Below, piece by piece: positions 1 through 5,534 of a DNA stretch of 8,225 bases. A model generated the notes under the pieces. The model ran no database searches, was not told where the DNA came from, and was given only the letters and a program-made list of their open reading frames with translations. The stretch spans positions 1 to 8,225 of the forward strand of contig CAYOEZ010000214.1 in the NCBI GenBank assembly GCA_964402955.1, given 5' to 3'. Position 1 is the stretch's first letter, and every line of letters begins with the position of its first letter. The DNA is from CAYOEZ01 sp964402955 (GTDB lineage Bacteria; Chloroflexota; DTOL01; DAOUCN01). Position numbers and translations under genes: made by a program.

Positions 1-114
1 CCAAAGTTGGGGGGGGAGGCAAACCGCATCCGCCTGCACACCCCCCTTCCCCCAAGTTTGGGGGAGGCAAGCCGCGTCTCGCAGCATTCCCCCCAAAGTT
101 GGGGGGGAGGGGGG

Positions 115-158
115 CTAGATGCCCGTAGCTGTCAGCGTTGTTTCGATAGTCTCGCAAG
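115..158 (-). repeat. Repeat unit D, copy 1
   Basis: Read on the minus strand, this block could encode CETIETTLTATGI followed by TAG. That closely resembles the true C-terminus of the acetyltransferase encoded from 477. Palindrome units flank it on both sides, and no other part of an acetyltransferase gene is present. Confidence 0.8.
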
Positions 159-281
159 GCCCCCCGGCCCCCAAGTTTGGGGGAGGCAAACCGCATCCGC
201 CTGCACACCCCCCTTCCCCCAAGGTTGGGAGAGACCTGCTGCGTCTCCCGGCGCTCCCCCCAAAGTTGGGGGGGAAGGGGG

Positions 282-324
282 TAAAATGCCGTCCGGTGTC
301 AGCGTTGTGTCGATATTTTGGTAG
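282..324 (-). repeat. Repeat unit D, copy 2
   Basis: This is the second copy of the D block. It is nearly identical to copy 3 (358-400), including the shared segment GTCAGCGTTGTGTCGATATT. P palindromes flank it. It is not part of any gene that I can support. Confidence 0.8.
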
Positions 325-357
325 CCCCCCGGCCCCCAACCTTGGGGGGGAGGGGGG

Positions 358-400
358 CAAAATGGCGTCCGGCGTCAGCGTTGTGTCGATATTTTGGTAG
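358..400 (-). repeat. Repeat unit D, copy 3
   Basis: This is the third copy of the D block. On the minus strand it would read YQNIDTTLTPDAI, then run on into the next palindrome without a stop. It is the closest match in the array to the coding copy at 477-520 in its TTLTP(D/E) core. Confidence 0.8.
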
Positions 401-476
401 GCCCCCCCGGCCCCCAAGGTTGGGGGATGCACGCTGCGTCTCCCGGCGTTCCCCCCAAAGTTGGGGGGTAGGGGGG

Positions 477-520
477 CTAAATGCCCTCCGGGGTCAGCGT
501 CGTCTCAACACTCGCGTAAG
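477..520 (-). repeat. Repeat unit D, copy 4, inside the acetyltransferase 3' end
   Basis: This copy encodes the last 14 or so residues of the acetyltransferase (AYASVETTLTPEGI) and its TAG stop. Similarity to the other D units ends near 520. There the array copies continue into a palindrome, while this copy continues into gene body. Confidence 0.75.
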
Positions 521-1084
521 CAATGCCCAGATCGGCGCAGACACTCCGCCAGGCCGCCTCCGAGTCGGGAAGATCGAGGAAGGGTATCCAGCCTAGCTTG
601 AGATAGATGTGGACGGCCGGCAGGCGGAACGTGTCGGTCAGCAGGTAGAGGGTCGAGTAGCGCGACTCGTGCAGCATACGCGTGACCGCGGCACAGGTGA
701 TGTAGCCCAGCCCCTTGCCGCGATGGTCAGGATCGGTTCCCACCCAGCCCAACTCGGCGCCAGCGGGGTGATGCTCGCGCGGGTTGGCCTGCGCCGACGT
801 CGTGGCAATCAGACTACCCGTTTGATTGTAGACGATGAAGAAAAGGCCAGACGGAAACATAGTCTCGAACACGCGCAGCGCCTTGGCCTCGTCCCACGCG
901 TCGAAGCCGGCGCGGCGCATGAGCTGAACATAGGCGTCCTTGTCGNNNNNNNNNNCCCCTCGCGGTAGGAACGCATGCTATAGCCGGCGGGAATGGCCGG
1001 GACAGCGGGGGCGACGCGCCGCGTGCGCGGCCAGATCATGTGCAGCTTTGGCGGTTTGAGGGGCTGAACGGGAGCGGTCGTCAT
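477..1084 (-). CDS. GNAT-family N-acetyltransferase, split by an assembly gap
   Basis: This is probably a cytoplasmic acetyl-CoA-dependent N-acetyltransferase of unknown substrate. The N-terminal 43 residues (1084 down to 956) include the typical opening YSMRSYREG. After the N run, the protein resumes as DKDAYVQLMRRAGFDAW and continues to TAG at 477-479. The acetyl-CoA loop is visible as VGTDPDHRGKGLG, matching GNAT motif A (R/Q-x-x-G-x-G/A), and the later segment AVHIYLKLGWIPF matches motif B. The total is close to 200 residues, normal for the family. The start at 1084 is preceded by GGAGG with an 11-base spacer. The two halves are not in the same frame with exactly 10 N, so the gap length is nominal. 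The last 14 or so residues come from a repeat unit that also occurs three times downstream. It lies 70 bases after the kinase gene and could be co-transcribed with it. Confidence 0.85.
946..955. other. Assembly gap of 10 N inside the acetyltransferase gene
   Basis: A run of ten undetermined bases. Keeping YREG in frame with the following DKDAY requires a gap of 2 modulo 3 bases, or a one-base overlap, so 10 is not the true length. Confidence 0.95.
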
Positions 1085-1115
1085 CAGTGGTGAATCCTCC
1101 TGTATGTGGCATGCC

Positions 1116-1149
1116 AGACCACCGAGGTTTCGAAAAACCTCGCTGGTCT
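1116..1149. terminator. 15-bp hairpin between kinase and acetyltransferase genes
   Basis: The arms AGACCACCGAGGTTT (1116-1130) and AAACCTCGCTGGTCT (1135-1149) pair over 15 positions with one mismatch, around a 4-base loop. No T-run follows on either strand, so it is not a textbook intrinsic terminator. It may be a processing or attenuation hairpin just after the kinase stop codon. It is flanked by the palindrome GGCATGCC (1108-1115) and overlaps the perfect palindrome TTGTGATCACAA (1149-1160), which spans the kinase stop. Confidence 0.5.
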
Positions 1150-1154
1150 TGTGA

Positions 1155-2642
1155 TCACAAACCTGCCAGGTCATCATACACGGGCAGCAGCGCATCGTAA
1201 GCGCGGTTGAACGTCGCGTACAGGCGATCGTAGACAACGGCAGCCTGCGCGTCGGGCATAGTCGTGTCGGTGATCGGCGTCAGCGTCTCGGCGATACTGA
1301 AATCTTTGAACAGGCCAACGCCGACGCCGCCGGCAATGGCCGCGCCCATACTTGTCGCCTCTTCGAGCAACGCCGGACGTTCGACCGGCCGGTTGAAGAC
1401 GCCGGCCATAATCTGCCGCCAGACGCGCCCGCGTGCCCCGCCGCCGATGGCGCGCATGGAAGGGATGGCTGCGCCCTGTTGCTCGAAGGCATCGAGCACG
1501 CCACGCAGATTGAAGGTGACGCCTTCCAGCACGGCGCGGATCATGTCGGCCCGCGTGTGTTTGATCGTCAGGCCGATGTATGCCCCGCGCGCCGCCGGGT
1601 TCCAGCGCGGGCTGCGCTCACCCATCAAATAGGGCAGGCAGAGCAGGCCATTGGCCCCCGGCGGCGACTGCTCAGCCTGTGCGTCCATCAACTCATAGGG
1701 GCTGACCTTGAGTTGAACTGCGGCATCCTTCTCAGTCGTACACAGGGTATCGCGCAGCCACTGATAGGCCGCGCCCGCCGCCTGCATCGCGCCCGTGGGG
1801 GTGAACATGTCAGGGACCAGATGTGCAAAGGTGAACGTGCGCATGGCCGGGTCGAAGATGGGCTTTCGCGTGGCGATACCGATCCACGCCGACGAGCCGA
1901 TGTAGGTGTATGCGCTGCCCTCGCGCACCACGCCGGCGCCCGTCGCCGCACACACGCCATCGCCGCCGCCAATGACAACCGGCGTTCCCGCTGCCAGCCC
2001 CACCTCAGCCGCCGCTTGCACCGTTACCTCGCCAACGACATCGGTCGAGGCGTGCAGCTCAGGCAAGAAAGCGCGGTCGAGCTTGATGGCATCAAGAATC
2101 TGCGCTGACCAATCTTTGCTCAGCAGATCATAGAGCAGCGTGCCGCAGGCATCGGAGTAGTCGGTGACGAAGCGGCCACTGAGGCGCGCCACAATGAAGT
2201 CCTTTGCCTGCAGGAACTTGTGCACGCGGGCGAATATCTCCGGCTCGTGCATGCGTATCCAGAGCATCTTGCTGCCGGAATATGACGGGCCGACACGGTG
2301 GCCGGTGCGGCGATAGACTGCCTCGGGGCCAACAGCGGCGATGGCCTGCGCCCCATCCACAGCGCGATGATCGGCCCAGATGATGGCGTTGCGCAGCGGC
2401 CGCGCCTGGCGATCGACGGCCACGCAGCCCATCATCTGCCCGCTGAAGGAGATGCAGGCGACCTCGGCGGGCTGGACGCGGGCCGACGCGAGCAAGCGGT
2501 TGGTGGACACGCAGACAGCCTGCCACCAGTCGTCGGGATTCTGCTCGGCCCAGGTGACACGCGGCATCTCGGTTGCATAGCCGTAGAAGGCGCTGGCGCG
2601 CGCCTGCCCCTCGCTATCCCAGAGGGTGGCCTTGTTGCCGGT
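1155..2642 (-). CDS. xylB: FGGY-family carbohydrate kinase, xylulokinase-like, 5' end missing
   Basis: This is an ATP-dependent sugar kinase, most like D-xylulokinase, which feeds xylulose 5-phosphate into the pentose phosphate pathway. Of it, 495 residues are visible. The first residue after the gap is the T of TGNKATLWD, equivalent to the phosphate-binding loop IGTxxxKA of the family, so only about 10 residues are lost. Landmarks, numbered from the first visible residue: WAEQNPDDWW at 31-40; SGQMMG at 67-72 (xylulokinase SGQMHG, with Met for His); WADHRA at 89-94; GGGDG at 225-229, whose Asp is the expected catalytic base; LPYLMGERSPRWNP; and the C-terminal nucleotide-binding segment AIGGGARGRVWRQIMA. 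The stop is TGA at 1155-1157. It lies downstream of the lyase on the same strand. The FGGY assignment is firm; xylulose as substrate is inferred from motif resemblance. Confidence 0.88.
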   Translation of the reverse strand, partial: TGNKATLWDSEGQARASAFYGYATEMPRVTWAEQNPDDWWQAVCVSTNRLLASARVQPAEVACISFSGQMMGCVAVDRQARPLRNAIIWADHRAVDGAQAIAAVGPEAVYRRTGHRVGPSYSGSKMLWIRMHEPEIFARVHKFLQAKDFIVARLSGRFVTDYSDACGTLLYDLLSKDWSAQILDAIKLDRAFLPELHASTDVVGEVTVQAAAEVGLAAGTPVVIGGGDGVCAATGAGVVREGSAYTYIGSSAWIGIATRKPIFDPAMRTFTFAHLVPDMFTPTGAMQAAGAAYQWLRDTLCTTEKDAAVQLKVSPYELMDAQAEQSPPGANGLLCLPYLMGERSPRWNPAARGAYIGLTIKHTRADMIRAVLEGVTFNLRGVLDAFEQQGAAIPSMRAIGGGARGRVWRQIMAGVFNRPVERPALLEEATSMGAAIAGGVGVGLFKDFSIAETLTPITDTTMPDAQAAVVYDRLYATFNRAYDALLPVYDDLAGL

Positions 2643-2742
2643 NNNNNNNNNNNNNNNNNNNNNNNNNNNNNNNNNNNNNNNNNNNNNNNNNNNNNNNNNN
2701 NNNNNNNNNNNNNNNNNNNNNNNNNNNNNNNNNNNNNNNNNN
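2643..2742. other. Assembly gap of 100 N between lyase and kinase
   Basis: Exactly 100 N is a common placeholder for a gap of unknown size. It hides the lyase C-terminus, the intergenic space and the first codons of the kinase. The frame happens to stay open across it, which creates a false 879-residue fusion. Confidence 0.95.
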
Positions 2743-3749
2743 ATCTCGTAGTAGCTGACGTACTCTGTGCTCAGCGGCAGTTTTGCCGGGTCGCCCTTGT
2801 AGTAGGGGAACGTGGACGGGTTGAGCGCCCAGGGAGCAAGCCGCTCGAAGGCCATGCGCAGTGTGCGCCCACCCGGTGAGCGGTAGTCGTAGAGGTCGAT
2901 GCCGTTGACGCGGGCGATCTCGGCGGCGATGGTCTGTGGCATGAGCGTGAAGTGTGAATACCAGATGCCGCGCTCGCCGACGCCGTTGTTGCGCCCGACC
3001 TCATGGGGAAAGTGGCCATCCTCGGCGATCTGCGTCTCGATGAACTCCTTCCAGCGAGCGCCGCCCAGATCAAACAACATGGTAGACTGCAGGTAGCTGG
3101 CCGCCGCCATGACCAGCGCCAGCCCCCAGTTGCCCCAGTTGTTGGCGCGCGCCATGCAGTTCATGGGCACGGCCTTATCCTGCACAAACTGCTTGAAGGC
3201 CTGCTGTTGCGCCGCCGGCCAGCCCGTGTAGCCTTTGATCAGGTCGGCAGCGAAAATCAGCGCCGGGAAGTGATAGCTGAAGCTGAGCGTCGAGTCGTCT
3301 TCAGTGCGCAGCTTTGTGAGAGCCGCCCAGCCGTTGATGAGGCGCGCCGCAGCCAGCGCGTGGCGGTCATCTCCGCTTATGCGGTGGTAAAGGGCCAACG
3401 TGTAGGCGCTGTTGGCGTCCCCTTCAAGCCCGCCTTTGCCTGTGCGATGGCCCTGGGCGTCGCGGTAGTAGCCCGGGACGTACCATGTCTCGGGCACATG
3501 GGGCTGACGATCGAGCTGCGCCTGCGCTTCTTTCTCCAACGCCAGAAACGCGGCGTAGGTGGGCTGTGTGCGACGGGAGACGCGCTCCTTCAGCGTTGCC
3601 AGACGATTCTCGTTCAAGAAAACAGATGCAAATGGATTCATTACGATTGTCCTTTGGCCAGAGTGACAGGCGGCCATTGCGGCGTCTGCTGCCAGCGCAC
3701 AACAGGTCAGGAAAGCGCGCCGCGATGTGTGTTTCGGCTGGCTTGTCAT
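2743..3749 (-). CDS. Alginate-lyase-family polysaccharide lyase, exported, 3' end missing
   Basis: Probably an exported enzyme cleaving uronate-containing polysaccharide by beta-elimination, with an alpha/alpha-toroid fold. Of it, 335 residues are visible before the gap. Family-like segments are ALYHRISGDDRHALAAARLI, SYHFPALIFAADLIKGY, the NNWGNWGLALVMAA block that is the hallmark of the alginate lyase domain (PF05426 type), and DGHFPHEVGRNNGVGERGIWYSHF. From Met at 3749 the N-terminus has a twin-arginine motif SRRAFL (9-14), a hydrophobic stretch and AMAAC (24-28), a weak lipobox. This would make a Tat-exported protein, possibly a lipoprotein. An alternative start is Met at 3641 (MNPFASVFL), which has AAAGGAC seven bases upstream; the paralogous pseudogene at 5206-5467 begins at the equivalent Met. 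The start at 3749 lies only about 10 bases after the -10 box. Substrate is not determined. Confidence 0.8.
3649..3655 (-). promoter_or_regulatory. Internal ribosome binding site for the alternative lyase start
   Basis: AAAGGAC lies seven bases before ATG at 3641-3639. The same AAAGGAC with the same seven-base spacing precedes the pseudogene start at 5467. This conservation argues that 3641 was, and may still be, a translation start. Confidence 0.6.
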
Positions 3750-3759
3750 ATGTGCCATC

Positions 3760-3787
3760 ATTATAGCAGTTTTGGCGAATGGTGCAA
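3760..3787 (-). promoter_or_regulatory. Sigma-70-type promoter of the lyase-kinase operon
   Basis: On the minus strand there is an extended -10, TGCTATAAT (TATAAT at 3765-3760), with TTGCAC (3787-3782) 16 bases upstream as a weak -35. The whole block recurs almost unchanged at 5498-5525, ahead of the lyase pseudogene. Predicted transcription start is near 3753, so translation from 3749 would be almost leaderless, whereas from 3641 it would have a leader of about 110 bases. Confidence 0.7.
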
Positions 3788-3851
3788 GATGCATCGCTCA
3801 TGCGGAGACAGCCAGCTTTCCCGCACTATTAGTATTAATAAGCACAAAAGG

Positions 3852-3880
3852 TTGACTATTGTCCGTCCATCTGCTATACT
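3852..3880 (+). promoter_or_regulatory. Sigma-70-type promoter of the haem-binding protein gene
   Basis: TTGACT (3852-3857) and TATACT (3875-3880) are separated by 17 bases; each box differs from consensus at one position. An A/T-rich stretch (ATTAGTATTAATAA) lies just upstream and could act as an UP element. Predicted start is near 3887, giving a leader of about 80 bases. That leader contains a small hairpin, GCCCTG/CAGGGC, at 3921-3942. Confidence 0.75.
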
Positions 3881-3967
3881 TGCACAATGCTGGCGGACTC
3901 GTGCATCTGCCTCGTGGATAGCCCTGCCCCCCAAGACAGGGCACAAACAAAACAGGAGGAGAGACAA

Positions 3968-5128
3968 ATGTGGCGTTCTCGCAAGATGGCGGCGCTCGTG
4001 GTTGCCGCGCTCGTTGTCGCGTCGTTGCTGGTGCCCTTCGTCGGTTATGCCGATGGCTCACTGACAGCGGCCAAGACAACAACCGCTCCCAAGATTGACG
4101 GGCAAGTAGACGCGGCCTGGGGCTCGGCGACTGCCCTCAGCATCAAGACGTCCGGTGGCGTCAATTTCGGCGGCAGCGGCTCGACCGATGTGGTGCTAAA
4201 GGCGCTGTATGACAGCAGCAACGTGTACTTCCTGGCGCAGTGGAAGGACCCAACGGAATCGAACCGCCGCGCTCCCTTCCAGAAAAAGGCTGATGGCACA
4301 TGGGTCAAGCTCGTTGACCCCAACGACAAGGGCAGCGACAACAACGTCTACTACGAAGACAAGCTGGCCTTCATCTGGAACGTCAACGATTCCATCAAGG
4401 GTTTCAACCAGGCAGGATGTTTCGTGACCTGCCATGCCGGCGAAACCGGCAAGCCATATGGCAACAAGTACACAACCAGCGCCGGTGAGATCGGCGACAT
4501 CTGGCACTGGAAAGGCGTGCGCACCGGTCCGGTTGGTCAGATTGACGACCAGTATCTGGACGATACACGCTACGATAAGGACAAGTCCCCTGAGGCGGGC
4601 CGCAAGAGCGACGCCAAGGTTAGCGGCGGTTACGCCGACAATGTGCTCGAGAACGGCAAGCCCAAGTTCGCCCTCAAAGACAACAAACCGACGCCCCCTT
4701 ACTGGATTGTTGACTCTGAGAAGGTTGCCTTCGACGACACGAAGTACAAGGCCAACGACGAAGTACCTGGCATCATCATCTCTGCGATGACAGGCGATCG
4801 CGCTGACCTGAGCTCTGGCCAGGTGTACAAGGATGGCATGTGGACGCTGGAGTGGAGCCGCAAGCTCACCACCGGCAGCAAGACTGACGTCCAATTCACT
4901 GACCTGAGCAAGTCGTACTACTTTGGTGTGGCTGCGTTTGACAATGCCCAGGTGCGCCATGCCTATCAAACTGGCGCAAGCGAGTTCAAGTTTGCTGCAG
5001 CCACAGCCAGCGCAACGGCCCTGCCCAAGGCCGGCGAGCCGTATCTACAGGTTCTGGGCCTCGTGGTCGCCGGGCTGGTTCTGGTTGCCCTCGGCGGAGC
5101 GCTCGTTGCTGCGAAGTCTCGCCTGTAA
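3968..5128 (+). CDS. Exported, membrane-anchored ethylbenzene-dehydrogenase-type haem-binding protein
   Basis: Probably an extracytoplasmic electron-transfer or haem-binding protein of 386 residues. The start at 3968 follows AGGAGGAGAG closely. Residues 1-28 form a Sec signal (MWRSRK, then a long hydrophobic run ending in VGYA). The core matches the haem-binding domain of the gamma subunit of ethylbenzene/DMSO dehydrogenase (EB_dh type): APKIDGQVDAAWGSA near the start, DVVLKALYDSSNVYFLAQWKD, DKLAFIWNVN, and the closing pattern DGMWTLEWSRKLTTG...YYFGVAAFDNAQVRHA. Cys151, Cys155 and His156 form CFVTCH, a C-x3-C-H variant of the haem c motif. Residues from about 359 to 383 form a C-terminal membrane helix ending in AAKSRL. 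It has its own promoter and terminator, so it is monocistronic. No catalytic molybdenum subunit is present nearby. Family assignment is from pattern memory; the ligand is inferred. Confidence 0.82.
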   Translation: MWRSRKMAALVVAALVVASLLVPFVGYADGSLTAAKTTTAPKIDGQVDAAWGSATALSIKTSGGVNFGGSGSTDVVLKALYDSSNVYFLAQWKDPTESNRRAPFQKKADGTWVKLVDPNDKGSDNNVYYEDKLAFIWNVNDSIKGFNQAGCFVTCHAGETGKPYGNKYTTSAGEIGDIWHWKGVRTGPVGQIDDQYLDDTRYDKDKSPEAGRKSDAKVSGGYADNVLENGKPKFALKDNKPTPPYWIVDSEKVAFDDTKYKANDEVPGIIISAMTGDRADLSSGQVYKDGMWTLEWSRKLTTGSKTDVQFTDLSKSYYFGVAAFDNAQVRHAYQTGASEFKFAAATASATALPKAGEPYLQVLGLVVAGLVLVALGGALVAAKSRL

Positions 5129-5154
5129 GCCTCGGCTTCTGTAGCATTAGCTGT

Positions 5155-5190
5155 GATCGGGGTAGACCAACGGTCTGCCCCGATCTTTTT
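5155..5190 (+). terminator. Rho-independent terminator of the haem-binding protein gene
   Basis: The arms GATCGGGGTAGACC (5155-5168) and GGTCTGCCCCGATC (5172-5185) form a 14-bp stem with one G-U pair and a 3-base loop. TTTTT (5186-5190) follows immediately. It begins 26 bases after the stop codon. Confidence 0.93.
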
Positions 5191-5205
5191 CTGTGCATCA
5201 TGCGT

Positions 5206-5467
5206 TTAGCGACAGGTGACTGTTCCCCCGCACTCCTGTGCAGCAACAGCCAGCGCCGCCATTTGCCGATGCGATGTCTCTCGGCGTCACGGTATCAGCC
5301 CGGCACATACCAGGTTTGCGGGACATGGAGCTGGCGGTTGAGGTGCCCCTGAGCGTCCTTCTCCAGAGCGAGAAACGCAGTGTAGGTGGGCTGTGGCGAT
5401 GGGCAATGCGCTCCTTGAGCGTCGCCAGGCGCGTCTCGCTCAGGAAAACACAAGGAAAGTGTGGCAT
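5206..5467 (-). pseudogene. Chimeric pseudogene: lyase 5' end joined to activase 3' end
   Basis: The front part, from ATG at 5467, reads MPHFPCVFLSETRLATLKERIA, clearly homologous to MNPFASVFLNENRLATLKERVS of the intact lyase. A one-base deletion near 5396 shifts the frame. The next frame continues PTYTAFLALEKDAQGHL and VPQTWYVPG, then meets TGA at 5295-5297 where the intact gene has a Tyr codon, and ends at HRIGK. At about 5263 the lyase similarity stops. Bases 5227-5262 then match the 3' end of the radical-SAM activase gene (6900-6935): 18 identical bases, a 3-4 base difference, then 14 identical bases. This would encode MAALAVAAQECGG before TAA at 5206-5208. The segment therefore records a deletion in a second lyase-to-activase neighbourhood. 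It keeps a promoter and an AAAGGAC ribosome site. Confidence 0.85.
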
Positions 5468-5497
5468 ATGGCGTGTCCTTTCTTGCCCGTTTTCTTG

Positions 5498-5525
5498 ATT
5501 ATAGCAGTTTTGGTGAATGCTGCAA
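5498..5525 (-). promoter_or_regulatory. Promoter copy ahead of the lyase pseudogene
   Basis: On the minus strand TGCTATAAT has its TATAAT at 5503-5498, and TTGCAG at 5525-5520 lies 16 bases upstream. Between them is CATTCACCAAAAC, against CATTCGCCAAAAC in the lyase promoter at 3760-3787. The pseudogene start lies 30 bases downstream of the -10 box, with AAAGGAC (5481-5475) in between. Confidence 0.65.
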
Positions 5526-5534
5526 CAGGGCTGC

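Larger units (their letters stand above)
1..476. repeat. Higher-order palindromic repeat array, no gene
   Basis: This gene-free stretch is built from four kinds of unit. P is a G/C palindrome with core CCCCCAA(A/G)(G/C)TTGGGGG or close variants. B is the block beginning AGGCAAACCGCATCC; its two copies, 17-56 and 184-223, are identical over 40 bases. C contains GCGTCTC(C/G)(C/G)(G/A)GC and sits near 68-87, 236-256 and 429-450. D is a 43-44 base block containing GTCAGCG(T/C)(T/C)GT. The order P-B-P-C-P-D is seen in 1-158 and 159-324, giving a period of about 167 bases. A short P-D unit follows at 325-400 and a P-C-P-D unit at 401-520. Open frames across it, rich in Pro and Gly, exist only because of the repeats. 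Each P can fold into a strong hairpin, so the array may act as a transcription end or mRNA-stabilising element for the gene ending at 477. Confidence 0.9.

Noticed and set aside
7..432. Pro/Gly-rich open frames on both strands in the left array
   Set aside because: They arise from the C/G palindromes, which lack stops in several frames. They have no ribosome sites and no recognisable domains.
1..476. CRISPR array
   Set aside because: Unit spacing is irregular, the segments between palindromes are themselves repeated and related to each other, and they include the end of a protein gene. No cas gene is present.
1149..1160. CRP-type operator
   Set aside because: The palindrome TTGTGATCACAA resembles the half-sites TGTGA and TCACA, but they abut and overlap instead of being six bases apart.
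1155..3794. Bifunctional lyase-kinase fusion protein
   Set aside because: The join lies in 100 N. The lyase lacks a C-terminus and the kinase lacks only its first few residues, so two separate genes are the simpler reading.
3003..4064. Long plus-strand frame of 353 codons
   Set aside because: It is mostly antisense to the lyase gene, has a composition unlike a protein family, and runs through the divergent promoter region.
4196..4969. Minus-strand frame of 257 codons
   Set aside because: Antisense shadow of the haem-binding protein, whose family match, signal peptide, promoter and terminator are clear.
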